From contig JAMLIK010000002.1 in the NCBI GenBank assembly GCA_023954195.1, forward strand, positions 124,001 to 188,000: a DNA stretch of 64,000 nt. Reading direction: 5' to 3'. The stretch is from Xanthobacteraceae bacterium. Its GTDB lineage: Bacteria > Pseudomonadota > Alphaproteobacteria > Rhizobiales > Xanthobacteraceae. A model generated the notes under the pieces. It made no database searches. It was not told where the DNA came from and saw nothing but the letters and a program-made list of their open reading frames with translations. Numbering within the stretch: the stretch's first letter is position 1; each line of letters starts with the position of its first letter. Position numbers and translations under genes: made by a program. Below are positions 17,887-27,121 of this stretch, one piece after another.

Positions 17887-19602
17887 ATGAACGATATGTC
17901 GCTCGGTGACATGCCCTGGATCAAATCGTATCCGCCGGGTGTCAATTGGGCTCGCGAAATTCCGACCTCGTCTGTTCAGCAGATTCTCGAACAATCCGCG
18001 GCGCGCTGGCCGAACAATCCCGCTCTCAATTTCATGGGGCGCCGGATCTCTTACGCCGAGCTTGAGGATTTCGCCAATCGCGCGGCCACGGGTTTGCAGA
18101 AGCTCGGCGTCGGGCCGGGCGTGCATGTCGGGCTGTATCTGGCGAACACGCCGCATTATCTCATCAGCCTGTTCGGTGTGCTGAAGGCCGGCGGCACGGT
18201 CGTCAATTATTCGCCGCTCGACGCCGCCAAGGTGCTCGAACACAAAATCGAGGACAGCCAGACCGACTTTCTCATCACGCTCGACCTGACCTCGCTCTAC
18301 CCGCAGATGGCGCCGATGCTCGGCACCACGCGCCTGAAGAAGATCATCGTCGGCAACGTCGCGGAAATGTCCGGAAATCCGGAGGCGGTGAACGCGCAGA
18401 TGCAGGCGACCAAGCAGCTCGCCAGCGTGCCGAACGACGATCGCCACCTCACCTTCAAGGCGCTGCTCGACAATGACGGCATCTATCGCAGCTATCCGGT
18501 CGCCGACCCGGCCGACACGGTCGCGCTGCTGCAATATACCGGCGGCACCACCGGCCTGCCGAAGGGCGCGATGCTGACCCACGGCAACCTGACGGCCGCC
18601 ACCAATCAATGCGTCGAGACCACGCACACCGACCCGCCGACGCTGATCGAGGGCGCGGAGCGCGTGCTTGGCGTGCTGCCGCCGTTCCACATCTATGCGC
18701 TGACCGTCAACATGCTGCTGGGCGTTCGCATTGGCGCCGAACTGGTTCAGCACATCCGGTTCGATATCGATGCGGTCATCAAGGATCTGGTCGAAAAAAA
18801 GATCACGGCGTTCCCCGGCGTGCCGACCATGTTCGTCGCGGTGCTTAATCATCCGGAGGCCGGAAAGGTCGATCTCAAGTCGTTGAAGTGGTGCAATTCC
18901 GGCGGCGCGCCGCTGCCGCTGGAGGTGCAGCGCAGCTTCGAGAAGCTGACCGGCTGCCGGCTGGCGGAAGGCTGGGGGATGACGGAAACGTCGCCGACCG
19001 GCACCTTCACGCCGGTGACCAACGAGCCGCGCGCCGGCTCCTGCGGCGTGCCGAGCCCCGGCATCACCATCAAGTTTCTCGATACCAGCGACCACGTCAC
19101 CTACGTTGCGCTCGGGCAGACCGGCGAGTTGTGCATCAAGGGCGCGAACGTGATGAAGGGCTACTGGAAGAAGCCCGAGGCCACGGCCGAGATCATGACC
19201 GCCGACGGCTTCATGCGGACCGGCGACGTCGGCTACATGGATGAGGACGGTTACGTCTATATCGTCGATCGCACCAAGGACATGCTGCTGTGCGGCGGCT
19301 TCAACGTCTATCCACGCGTGCTCGAAGAAGCGGTCTACCAGCATCCGTCGGTGGCGGAAGTGGCGGTGATCGGCATTGCCGACGAATACCGCGGGCAGTC
19401 GCCCAAGGCTTTCGTCACGCTGAAGGCGGGCGCGGCCCCGTTCACGCTGAAGGAGCTTCAGACGTTCCTGAAGGACAAGCTCGGCAAGCACGAGATGATC
19501 CACGCGCTGGACATCCGCGCCGAATTGCCGAAAACCGCGGTCGGCAAGATTTCGAAGAAGGATCTCTACGACGAAGAATCGCGCAACGCGAAGGCATCGT
19601 AA
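17887..19602 (+). CDS. fadD: Long-chain acyl-CoA synthetase (AMP-dependent ligase)
   Basis: A 571-residue ANL-superfamily ligase that activates a fatty acid to acyl-CoA through an acyl-AMP intermediate. Motifs in order are the phosphate loop YTGGTTGLPKGAML (about residue 216), WGMTETSPTG (about 362), GDVGYMDEDGYVYIVDRTKD (about 443) and the catalytic lysine region PKTAVGKISKKDL (about 550). A GGCGGGAGG site precedes the ATG. It is the first gene of a plus-strand series and lies directly before a WS/DGAT acyltransferase, which uses acyl-CoA. The natural chain length cannot be read, and fadD is used in the broad sense. Confidence 0.92.
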   Translation: MNDMSLGDMPWIKSYPPGVNWAREIPTSSVQQILEQSAARWPNNPALNFMGRRISYAELEDFANRAATGLQKLGVGPGVHVGLYLANTPHYLISLFGVLKAGGTVVNYSPLDAAKVLEHKIEDSQTDFLITLDLTSLYPQMAPMLGTTRLKKIIVGNVAEMSGNPEAVNAQMQATKQLASVPNDDRHLTFKALLDNDGIYRSYPVADPADTVALLQYTGGTTGLPKGAMLTHGNLTAATNQCVETTHTDPPTLIEGAERVLGVLPPFHIYALTVNMLLGVRIGAELVQHIRFDIDAVIKDLVEKKITAFPGVPTMFVAVLNHPEAGKVDLKSLKWCNSGGAPLPLEVQRSFEKLTGCRLAEGWGMTETSPTGTFTPVTNEPRAGSCGVPSPGITIKFLDTSDHVTYVALGQTGELCIKGANVMKGYWKKPEATAEIMTADGFMRTGDVGYMDEDGYVYIVDRTKDMLLCGGFNVYPRVLEEAVYQHPSVAEVAVIGIADEYRGQSPKAFVTLKAGAAPFTLKELQTFLKDKLGKHEMIHALDIRAELPKTAVGKISKKDLYDEESRNAKAS

Positions 19603-19684
19603 CCCGCATCCGACGGCGCGCGCGGCGCGCCGTCGTCACCACCGGACATAACAAGAAGCAACATTCCATTTGGGAGGAACGACG

Positions 19685-21223
19685 ATGGACCAACTCAGCG
19701 GAATGGACGCATCATTCCTGCATCTCGAAACGCCGGAAACGCCGATGCATGTCGGCAGCCTGATGCTGTTCGAATTGCCCGAGGGCTACGAGGGCGACTT
19801 CTACGAAGACGTCAAGGCGATGCTCGCCAAGCGGCTTCATCTGGCGTCGGTGCTGACGCGCAAGCTGGCGCAGATGCCGTTCGAACTGGCCGAGCCGGTG
19901 TGGATCGACGACAACGACATCGACATCGACTATCATGTGCGCACCCTGACGCTGCGGCGCCCCGGCACCATGGCCCAGCTTGAGCAGCTGGTGGCGCGGC
20001 TGCATTCGACGCTGCTCGACCGCAGCCGTCCGCTATGGGAAATGTATGTCATCGACGGCCTTCAGAACGGCCAGATCGCCTTCTACACCAAGGCGCATCA
20101 CTCGGGCGTCGACGGCAAGGCTGGCGTCGAGCTGGCGAAGGTGCTCTACGATACCTCGCCGAAGATTCGCGAGGTGCCGCCGCCGCGCCGCAAGCGATCG
20201 ACCGGGCAGTATCAGCTCGGCGTTACCGAACTGCTCCAGGCAGCCGCCACCAACGCGGCGGAGCAGTATCGCAAGATCGCGGAAGCGCTGCCGACCGCGG
20301 CCAAGGCGTTCAGCACCGCCGCCAGCGTGGTCGCCAGCCAGCGCGTGCCGCGGGGCGAGCGCCCGTTGAATCTCGGTCTGGCGCCCAAGACCATCTTCAA
20401 CGACTCGATCACCAACCAGCGTTCCTATACGACGATGTCGGTGCCGCTCGCCGAGATCAAGGAAACCGGCAAGCGCGTCGGCGGCACGGTGAATACCATC
20501 GTGATGGCGATGTGCTCCATCGCGCTGCACCGTTTCCTCAAGGACCGTAACCTGCTGCCGAAGGAGCCGCTGATCGCGATGGTGCCGGTCAGCCTGCGCA
20601 CTGAGGGCGACAGCGCGATGAACAATCAGGTGTCGTCGGTTCGCGTCGATCTCGCCACCGACATCAAGAACCTGCCGGACCGCTTCAAGGCGATTCACAA
20701 TTCGTCGGAAGCGGCGAAAGCCGTGGTGCGCGAACTCAAGCCGGTGCTGGGGATGAACGTGCCGGTCACCGGCGCGCCGTGGCTGATGACCGGCCTGGCC
20801 TCGCTGCTCGGCCGCTCCAACCTGGCGAGCCGGATGCCCGCCGCCGGCAACGTCCTGATCTCCAACGTGCCCGGTCCGCCGATGCAGTTGTACATGGCGG
20901 GCGCCAAGATGCTCCACTATTTTCCAGTTTCGATTCCGTATCACGGCAGCGCCCTGAACATCACGGTGCAGAGCTATGCCGGTCTGCTAGACTTCGGTCT
21001 GACGGCGTGCCGGCGGGTGTTGTCGCAAGAAGAATCCTACGAACTCGTCGAGAACCTGAAGAAGGCGTTGAAGGAGATCGAGGCGCTGCCGTCGGTGACG
21101 CCAGCATCCGTCGGCGCGGCCGCGCCGCAACCGGCCGAGTTGATCGTCGAGCAACCGGGCAAGTCGGCGAACAAGGCGAAGGTGGCCGCCGTCGCCAAAC
21201 CTGAGGCTCCCCGAGGGGCGTAA
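19685..21223 (+). CDS. Wax ester synthase / diacylglycerol acyltransferase (WS/DGAT) family
   Basis: A 512-residue acyltransferase that would join acyl-CoA to a fatty alcohol or diacylglycerol to make a storage lipid. The catalytic HHxxxDG motif is HHSGVDG (His138, His139, Asp143). PLWEMYVIDGL lies just before it, and the C-terminal family block ISNVPGPPMQLYMAG is present. A GGGAGGAACGACG site supports the chosen ATG. The tail after about residue 470 is rich in Ala, Pro and Lys. It is 82 bp after the acyl-CoA ligase and probably in the same operon. A 7-bp hairpin (CCCGAAC/GTTCGGG) follows but lacks a T-run. WS/DGAT genes are patchy in alphaproteobacteria. Confidence 0.9.
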   Translation: MDQLSGMDASFLHLETPETPMHVGSLMLFELPEGYEGDFYEDVKAMLAKRLHLASVLTRKLAQMPFELAEPVWIDDNDIDIDYHVRTLTLRRPGTMAQLEQLVARLHSTLLDRSRPLWEMYVIDGLQNGQIAFYTKAHHSGVDGKAGVELAKVLYDTSPKIREVPPPRRKRSTGQYQLGVTELLQAAATNAAEQYRKIAEALPTAAKAFSTAASVVASQRVPRGERPLNLGLAPKTIFNDSITNQRSYTTMSVPLAEIKETGKRVGGTVNTIVMAMCSIALHRFLKDRNLLPKEPLIAMVPVSLRTEGDSAMNNQVSSVRVDLATDIKNLPDRFKAIHNSSEAAKAVVRELKPVLGMNVPVTGAPWLMTGLASLLGRSNLASRMPAAGNVLISNVPGPPMQLYMAGAKMLHYFPVSIPYHGSALNITVQSYAGLLDFGLTACRRVLSQEESYELVENLKKALKEIEALPSVTPASVGAAAPQPAELIVEQPGKSANKAKVAAVAKPEAPRGA

Positions 21224-21370
21224 CACCCGTCAGGGACGGACGTGGCGAAGCAACTCCCGAACCCTGTTCGGGCGCGGCTTCGTCGCGGTCGCCGGTAGCG
21301 GGCCGGAACCAGGAAATTTCCGCGACGAAGGCCATCGTTCATTGAAGCAAGTGATTGGGGGGGAACTGAA

Positions 21371-22720
21371 ATGCATCCGACGACGACGGGCAACACCACG
21401 GCCCACGTGGCCGACAGCGCGCCGCTGAACGCCATATTCTCCAAGATCAACTGGCGCATCATTCCGCTGCTGCTGATCGCCTACATGGTCGCCTATCTCG
21501 ACCGGATCAACATCGGCTACGCGCAGTTGCAGATGAAGCAGACGCTGCCGTTCAGCGATGCGGTTTACGGTCTCGGCGCCGGCATCTTCTTCATCGGCTA
21601 CTTCCTGTTCGAGGTGCCGAGCAACCTGCTTCTGGAAAAGATCGGCGCGCGCAAGACGCTGCTGCGCATCATGGTGCTGTGGGGCGCGGCCGCCACCGCG
21701 ATGATGTTCGTGTCGACGCCGATGCAGTTCTACATCGTGCGCTTCCTGCTCGGCGCGTTCGAGGCCGGTTTCTTCCCCGGCGTCATCCTGTACTTCACCT
21801 ATTGGTATCCGTCGGCGCGGCGCGGGCAAGTGATCGCGATCTTCATGTCGGCCACCACCATCGTCTCGGTGATCGCCGGGCCGTTGTGCGGCGCGATCCT
21901 GAAGTATTTCGACGGCATCGGGGGCCTGCATGGCTGGCAATGGCTGTTTTTCGTGCAAGGCGTTCCCGCGATGATCCTCGGTGTTCTCGTCTTCGTCCTG
22001 CTTCAGGACAAGCCGGTGCAGGCCCACTGGCTGAGCAGCGAGGAAAAGGCGCTGCATGCCGACCGCATGAACCATGACGTAAAGGACATCCAGGGCGACC
22101 ACGCCGGTTCGTTCGCCCAGTGCCTGCGCGATCCGCGGGTCTATATCCTGTCGCTGGTGTACTTCCTGCTGCTCGGCGCCACCTACACCATGGTGTTCTG
22201 GATGCCGACGCTGATCCAGAGCTGGGGCGTCAAGGACCTGTTCCTGATCGGCATCTACGCCGCCATCCCCAACGCCGTCGGCGTCATCGGCATGATTATG
22301 ATCGGGCGCCATTCGGACAAGTGGCACGAGCGCCGCTGGCACTTCGCCGCCTGCGTCGCGATCGCCGCCATCGGCCTGTTCATCACCACCTTGATGCAGG
22401 GCAACCTAGTGGGATCGATCATTGCGCTGTCGTTCGCCGTCATCGGCATCGCCTCGGCGACGCCGCTGTTCTTCGCGCTGATTAGCGAATACCTGTCCGT
22501 CGGCGCGGCGGCCGGCGGTCTTGCCCTCATCAGCAGCCTCGGCAATCTCGGCCCGGCGGCGAGTCCCTCGATCAACGGGCTCATCCTCAAGGCCACCGGC
22601 GACAATATCTACAGCATGTATTTCGTGATGGCGCTCTACATCCTGTCCGGCGTGCTACTGTTGCTGACGATCCGGCCGAAGGTGACCGCGCGCGGCGCGG
22701 TGCCGGCGGCGGCGCATTGA
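21371..22720 (+). CDS. MFS transporter, anion:cation symporter (ACS) family
   Basis: A 449-residue carrier with 12 predicted membrane segments. Family features are the N-terminal YMVAYLDRINIGYAQL segment, the loop LLLEKIGARKTLLR between segments 2 and 3, and a mid-protein hydrophilic loop near residues 215-250. ACS carriers take up organic anions such as aromatic or hydroxy acids, glucarate or phthalate-like compounds. The substrate here is unknown, but the setting in a CoA-ligase locus suggests a carboxylic acid. A GC-rich hairpin terminator follows at 22750-22772. Confidence 0.88.
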   Translation: MHPTTTGNTTAHVADSAPLNAIFSKINWRIIPLLLIAYMVAYLDRINIGYAQLQMKQTLPFSDAVYGLGAGIFFIGYFLFEVPSNLLLEKIGARKTLLRIMVLWGAAATAMMFVSTPMQFYIVRFLLGAFEAGFFPGVILYFTYWYPSARRGQVIAIFMSATTIVSVIAGPLCGAILKYFDGIGGLHGWQWLFFVQGVPAMILGVLVFVLLQDKPVQAHWLSSEEKALHADRMNHDVKDIQGDHAGSFAQCLRDPRVYILSLVYFLLLGATYTMVFWMPTLIQSWGVKDLFLIGIYAAIPNAVGVIGMIMIGRHSDKWHERRWHFAACVAIAAIGLFITTLMQGNLVGSIIALSFAVIGIASATPLFFALISEYLSVGAAAGGLALISSLGNLGPAASPSINGLILKATGDNIYSMYFVMALYILSGVLLLLTIRPKVTARGAVPAAAH

Positions 22721-22749
22721 CGGCCTCGGCCGCCATCGCTCGAAACACG

Positions 22750-22772
22750 GGCCGCCCCACGGGGCGGCCTTT
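22750..22772 (+). terminator. Rho-independent terminator after the MFS gene
   Basis: GGCCGCCCC and GGGGCGGCC form a 9-bp GC stem with a tiny loop, followed by TTT. It lies 30 bp after the carrier's stop and separates it from the GNAT gene. Confidence 0.65.
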
Positions 22773-22827
22773 GCCGATTGCCGGCCGCGATGCGGCGGGC
22801 GCGCCTCCGATGGAAGCCTGAACGCCG

Positions 22828-23412
22828 ATGGACCTCCACGCCCTCACGCGAGAGATGCCCGAGGACGAGCGGCCGCGATTGCTGGCGCATCTGCTGGCGC
22901 TCGGACCCGAGGACCGCCGCCTCCGCTTCGGTCATCTGCTGTCCGACGACGGCATCGCCAAATATGTCGAGAGCATCGATCTGTCGCACGATGTGGTATT
23001 CGTCGTGACGGGGCCCGATCTTGCGATCATCGGCGCGGCGCATCTCGTACGCAGGGAAAGCGACGCGGAACTGGGCGTGTCGGTGCTGCCCGAACATCGC
23101 GGGCACGGCATCGGCGCGGCGCTGCTGGAGCGCGCGGCGGCGCGGGTGCGCAACTGGGGTGTGCGCGTGTTGTTCATGAACTGCCTGGTCGAGAACGACA
23201 CGATGATGTCGCTCGCGCGCAAGCAAGGCATGAAAATCGTGGTATCCGGCACGGATGCCGAAGCCTTCGTGAAATTGCCGCGCGCCGATTTGGCGAGCTT
23301 CACGGCCGAGGCCGTCGCCGAGCATCTCGGATTGTTCGATCATGCGTTGAAGGCGGGATGGCGGGCGCTGCATGCCCGCCGTGGCGCGCCGCCGGATTCG
23401 CCCGGGGCTTGA
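22828..23412 (+). CDS. GNAT family N-acetyltransferase
   Basis: A 194-residue acetyltransferase with the acetyl-CoA loop LPEHRGHGIGAALLERA at about residues 88-104 and the ENDTMMSLARKQGMKI block after it. The N-terminal part (TREMPEDERPRLLAHLLALG) resembles GNAT proteins that are often fused to or adjacent to other enzymes. Here it stands alone. The substrate is unknown. It ends 26 bp before the short-chain dehydrogenase and is probably co-transcribed with it. Confidence 0.84.
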   Translation: MDLHALTREMPEDERPRLLAHLLALGPEDRRLRFGHLLSDDGIAKYVESIDLSHDVVFVVTGPDLAIIGAAHLVRRESDAELGVSVLPEHRGHGIGAALLERAAARVRNWGVRVLFMNCLVENDTMMSLARKQGMKIVVSGTDAEAFVKLPRADLASFTAEAVAEHLGLFDHALKAGWRALHARRGAPPDSPGA

Positions 23413-23438
23413 AGTATCCAGAGTCGGAGAAGGACATC

Positions 23439-24233
23439 ATGGCAACCAACGAAAATGATGGACAATGTGCGCTGGTCACCGGCGCTTCCGGCGGCCTCGG
23501 CGAGGCGTTGGCGCGGGTTCTCGCCGCCAACAAATTCAATCTGGTGTTGCTGGCGCGCCGCCGCGACAAGCTCCAGGATCTGGCCAACGAATTGTCCGCC
23601 GCGCACGGCGTCCGCACCACCATCGCTCCGGCCGACCTCGGCGAGCCGGGCGCGGCGCAGGCGGTGTTTCAGGCGGTCAACGATGCCGGAACGCAGGTCG
23701 ATCTTCTGGTCAACAATGCCGGACTGCTGGTGGAGGGGCAATTCAACGCCCTCGATCTCGACAAGCAGTTGCAGCTCTTGCAGGTCAACATCGTCGCCAT
23801 GACCGCGATGACGCATCTGTTCCTCGCGCCGATGCTGGCGCGCAAGCGCGGGCGCATTCTCAACGTCGCCTCCGTCGCCTCGTTCATGCCGGTGCCGAAT
23901 CTGGCGGTCTATGCCGCCTCCAAGGCTTACGTGCGCTCGTTCAGCGACGCGCTATCTCAGGAACTGGGCGGCAGCGGCGTCACGGTGACGACGCTCTGCC
24001 CCGGCGTCACCGCCACCGACATGGTGAAGGGGACCGAACTCGGCAAGATGCCGAGCATGATGATCATGGACGCCAAGACCGTGGCGGAGGAAGGTTATCG
24101 CGCCTGCATGGCCGGCAAGCCGGTGCATGTCGCAGGGCTGGCCAACGAGCTTGCGGTGCAGTGGATCAAGTATCAGCCGAGCTGGCTGGTGCGGGCGGTC
24201 GGCGGCCTTCTGAACCAGGGCCGCGAGAAGTGA
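23439..24233 (+). CDS. Short-chain dehydrogenase/reductase (SDR)
   Basis: A classical SDR of 264 residues that reduces or oxidises a carbonyl/alcohol with NAD(P). The cofactor motif TGASGGLG is at residues 14-21, NNAG at 92-95, the catalytic Ser145 in NVAS, and Tyr158/Lys162 in YAASK. Arg41 and Arg42 after the second strand (LARRRDK) favour NADP. GGAGAAGG precedes the ATG. The type (KR-like, with the C-terminal GGLLNQGREK) is often annotated as a fatty-acyl or beta-keto reductase. It could supply the alcohol for the upstream WS/DGAT enzyme, which is inference. Confidence 0.9.
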   Translation: MATNENDGQCALVTGASGGLGEALARVLAANKFNLVLLARRRDKLQDLANELSAAHGVRTTIAPADLGEPGAAQAVFQAVNDAGTQVDLLVNNAGLLVEGQFNALDLDKQLQLLQVNIVAMTAMTHLFLAPMLARKRGRILNVASVASFMPVPNLAVYAASKAYVRSFSDALSQELGGSGVTVTTLCPGVTATDMVKGTELGKMPSMMIMDAKTVAEEGYRACMAGKPVHVAGLANELAVQWIKYQPSWLVRAVGGLLNQGREK

Positions 24234-24341
24234 GCCGCGATATCGCCGCGACGCATCGCCGCTTGCCACGAACAGCCGATCGTGTCACGCGATCGAAACC
24301 GATAGTCTTGCACATCACCGAATCCGAGGAGTGAATCACCG

Positions 24342-25253
24342 ATGCCGACAGTTGCCGCGAACGGAATCCAGATTGCCTATGACGAGTTCGGTGATGCGAA
24401 GGCGCCGGCCATCCTGTTGATTATGGGTCTCGGCACCCAGATGATCGCGTGGCCGGTTCCGTTCTGCGAAACCCTTGCGGCGCGCGGTTTTCGCGTGGTG
24501 CGGTTCGACAATCGTGATATCGGCCTCTCCACCAAGTTCGACGATGCCGCGCCGGTCGACGTGGTCGCCGGCTTTCAGCGCGCACTGGCGGGGCAGCCGG
24601 TGGAAGCGCCTTACACGCTCGACGACATGGCGGCCGACGCCATCGGCCTGATGGACAAGCTCGGCATCGCGCGCGCGCACATCGTCGGCGCCTCGATGGG
24701 CGGCATGATCGCCCAGGTCGTCGCCGCGAAATATCCCGGCCGCACCCGGAGTCTGGTGTCGATCATGTCGTCGAGCGGCGACCCGAGCCTGCCGCCGGGC
24801 AAGCCCGAGGCCATCGCGGCGCTGCTCGCGCCGCGTCCCGACGCCAGTGACCGCGAGGCCGTCATCACGCACGGCATGAAGGTCTACCGTGTCATCGGCA
24901 GCCCCGGCTTCCCGACCCCCGACGACGAACTGCGCGTCAAGATCGAGCAATCGACCGATCGCTCGTATTATCCGGTCGGCGTCGGCCGGCAATTGATGGC
25001 CGTGCTGGCCTCCGGCAGCCGGGTCGATCTGCTCAAGACCATTGCGGCGCCGACCCTGGTGCTGCATGGCGCCGACGATCCGCTGGTGCCGGTCGAAGCC
25101 GGGAAGGACACCGCCAAGCACGTCTCCGGTGCGAGGCTGACCATCGTTCCCGGCATGGGCCACGACCTCGCGCCCGGCCTCGTGCCGATTCTGGTCGAGG
25201 CGATCGCGGATCACTGCCATGCCGCGGATCGCCAGCCGCAACCGGCGGAATAG
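24342..25253 (+). CDS. Alpha/beta hydrolase
   Basis: A 303-residue alpha/beta-hydrolase-fold enzyme. The nucleophile elbow is GASMGG (Ser118), the acid region is HGADDPLVP, and the catalytic His lies in GMGHDLAPG. The oxyanion segment LLIMGLGTQM and the motif FDNRDIGLS near residues 55-63 are typical of the esterase / aclacinomycin-methylesterase-like branch. It probably hydrolyses an ester. It lies 108 bp after the SDR and 15 bp before a second hydrolase, so the last two are likely one operon. Confidence 0.88.
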   Translation: MPTVAANGIQIAYDEFGDAKAPAILLIMGLGTQMIAWPVPFCETLAARGFRVVRFDNRDIGLSTKFDDAAPVDVVAGFQRALAGQPVEAPYTLDDMAADAIGLMDKLGIARAHIVGASMGGMIAQVVAAKYPGRTRSLVSIMSSSGDPSLPPGKPEAIAALLAPRPDASDREAVITHGMKVYRVIGSPGFPTPDDELRVKIEQSTDRSYYPVGVGRQLMAVLASGSRVDLLKTIAAPTLVLHGADDPLVPVEAGKDTAKHVSGARLTIVPGMGHDLAPGLVPILVEAIADHCHAADRQPQPAE

Positions 25254-25268
25254 TCGAGGAGAGCGGCG

Positions 25269-26042
25269 ATGGCGCGTGACAGCAAGACGGTGAAAGCGCC
25301 CTCCCTCGCCTTGCTGGCGAGCGAGGGACGCGGCCTTCTGGATATTCCGGCGTTGCTCGCCGCCGCGCCGTTCCTCGCCACCGCGCCGCGCGGGCAGCCG
25401 CATCCGGTGATCGTGCTGCCCGGCCTCGGCGCCGACGATACCTCGACCATGGCCATTCGCGGCTTCCTCGAACGTCTCGGCTACAAGGCTCACGGCTGGG
25501 GGCGCGGCCGCAATGTGCGCGCGCCGGACTCCGATCTGCAATCGATCGCCGCGCAAGTCGTCAAGTTCCACGCGGAGTCGGGCGAGAAGGTCAGCCTGGT
25601 CGGCTGGAGCCGCGGCGGCATCATCGCGCGGGAGGTCGCGCGCCACGTGCCCGATGCCGTGCGCCTGGTGGTGACGCTTGGCAGTCCGTTCGCGGCGCCC
25701 GGCGCCAGCAATGTCAAGGTGATCTGGCGCATCCTCACCGGCCAGAAGTACGAGCCGCCGACGCCGGAACGGATCGGCCGGCTGGCGCAGCCGATTCCGG
25801 TGCCCTCGACCTCGATCTATACCCGCGCCGACGGCGTGGTGGCGTGGCGGGCTTGCCTTGAGGAGGAGGGCGAGGGGCGCGAGAACATCGAAGTCATCAC
25901 CACCCATATCGGGCTCGGCTTCCATGCGCCCGCCCTGTGGGTGATCGCCGACCGTCTCGCGCAGCCGCCGGGAAGCTGGAAGCCGTTCCGCCCCAACGCC
26001 CTGGTGGCGCCGTGGTTTCCGAATCTGCGCCGGGCGACGTGA
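25269..26042 (+). CDS. Lipase-like alpha/beta hydrolase
   Basis: A 257-residue hydrolase of a lipase-like type. The HPVIVLPGLGADDTST opening is followed by the nucleophile VGWSRGG (Ser114), a lid-like middle region, and a late ITTHIGLG segment holding the probable catalytic His. There is no signal peptide, so it is cytoplasmic. It follows the first hydrolase with a GAGGAGAG site. Along with the WS/DGAT and acyl-CoA ligase genes, it suggests that the locus both makes and breaks acyl esters. Confidence 0.83.
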   Translation: MARDSKTVKAPSLALLASEGRGLLDIPALLAAAPFLATAPRGQPHPVIVLPGLGADDTSTMAIRGFLERLGYKAHGWGRGRNVRAPDSDLQSIAAQVVKFHAESGEKVSLVGWSRGGIIAREVARHVPDAVRLVVTLGSPFAAPGASNVKVIWRILTGQKYEPPTPERIGRLAQPIPVPSTSIYTRADGVVAWRACLEEEGEGRENIEVITTHIGLGFHAPALWVIADRLAQPPGSWKPFRPNALVAPWFPNLRRAT

Positions 26043-26096
26043 GATTGTCGCCGCGCGCGGCGTTGCCTGGAGCGTTTTGCGATCAGAGTGAATCAC

Positions 26097-26217
26097 CGTC
26101 ATTGCGGGTACTCGGATCAACGCTTCACGTTGTCCGAGCACGGGCTCCGCGAAGCAATCCAGTTCTTTCCTTCACGATAACTGGATTGCTTCGGAGCTCA
26201 CGCTCCTCGCAATGACG
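26097..26217. repeat. Palindromic repeat, family B, with nested hairpin insert
   Basis: The ends CGTCATTGCGGG and CTCGCAATGACG, with AAGCAATCCAG and CTGGATTGC inside, match the family B copy at 54150. The left arm carries about 33 extra bases beginning TACTCGGATCAACG. These form their own hairpin (CTCGGAT..AACG with CGTT..TCCGAG). The repeat fills most of the 305-bp gap between the hydrolase and pgeF, and I see nothing else there. Confidence 0.7.
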
Positions 26218-26347
26218 ATCCAGTCGGATCAGACGCCGCTCTGGCAGGCTGTTGAAAATGGCTTCGTGCCCGGCCGCGCTGCGGCACGCGGTGACGCTGC
26301 GCAGAATCGGATACCGGAGATGGCTCCAATCGCGGACGGAAAATTCT

Positions 26348-27121
26348 CTACCCGTCGGACAGCGCGATGGCGTGGACGTGGCGGCCATAGTCCGGCTCGC
26401 CGCGATGCACCGAGCGGCGATAGCTGAAGAAACGATCGTCGTCGGCATAGGTATCGTTGCCGAGATCGTCGATCATCAGCACGCCGGCTTGTTCGAGCCG
26501 GGCGCGGATGAAGCCGGCGAGGTCGAACATGGCGTGATTTTCGCGCGCGGCGGCTGAGAAGAATGCCGCATGATCGGGATCGGCGGCGGTGAAGCGCTCG
26601 ACGAACTCCGCGCCGACCTCGTAGCTCGGCTTCCGGATCAAGGGTCCGATCGCGGCGACGATGCCGTTGCGCTCGGCGCCGCGCGCCTCCATCGCATTGA
26701 TCGTCGCGTCCAGCACGCCGGTCAGCGCGCCTTTCCAGCCGGCATGGGCCGCGCCGATCACGCCGGCATTGGCGTCGGCGAACAGCACCGGTCCGCAGTC
26801 GGCGGTGGTGACGCCGATGGCGAGGCCGCTGGTGCGGGTGACGATGGCGTCGGCGCGTGGCCGGGCGGTTTCATTCCACGCCCTGGCCGCGACCGCGACA
26901 TCCGGCGAATGCACCTGATGCACGGTGAGGAAATTTTCCGGCGCAACCCCCATGACGGCGGCCATGCGGGCGCGGTTCTCGCGGACATGCTCGGGCCGGT
27001 CGCGCGAGCCGAGGCCGCCGTTGAGGCTTTCATAAATACCTTCGGAGACGCCGCCCTCGCGCGTGAAGAAGGCGTGGCGCAGGTTGGGGGCGGCGGCGAG
27101 CAGCGAGGAGGCAAGCATCAT
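26348..27121 (-). CDS. pgeF: Peptidoglycan editing factor PgeF (YfiH/laccase-domain protein)
   Basis: A 257-residue Cu-oxidase_4/YfiH protein. The predicted metal ligands are His71 (VHQVHSPDV), Cys109 (TTADCGPVL) and His126 (AAHAGWKG). Homologues clear misincorporated amino acids from peptidoglycan precursors (PgeF), and some act on purine nucleosides. Two adjacent ATG codons start the gene, and the first overlaps the stop of the upstream methyltransferase, so translation is coupled. It is the last gene of the lgt-midA-pgeF operon. Confidence 0.92.
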   Translation of the reverse strand: MMLASSLLAAAPNLRHAFFTREGGVSEGIYESLNGGLGSRDRPEHVRENRARMAAVMGVAPENFLTVHQVHSPDVAVAARAWNETARPRADAIVTRTSGLAIGVTTADCGPVLFADANAGVIGAAHAGWKGALTGVLDATINAMEARGAERNGIVAAIGPLIRKPSYEVGAEFVERFTAADPDHAAFFSAAARENHAMFDLAGFIRARLEQAGVLMIDDLGNDTYADDDRFFSYRRSVHRGEPDYGRHVHAIALSDG

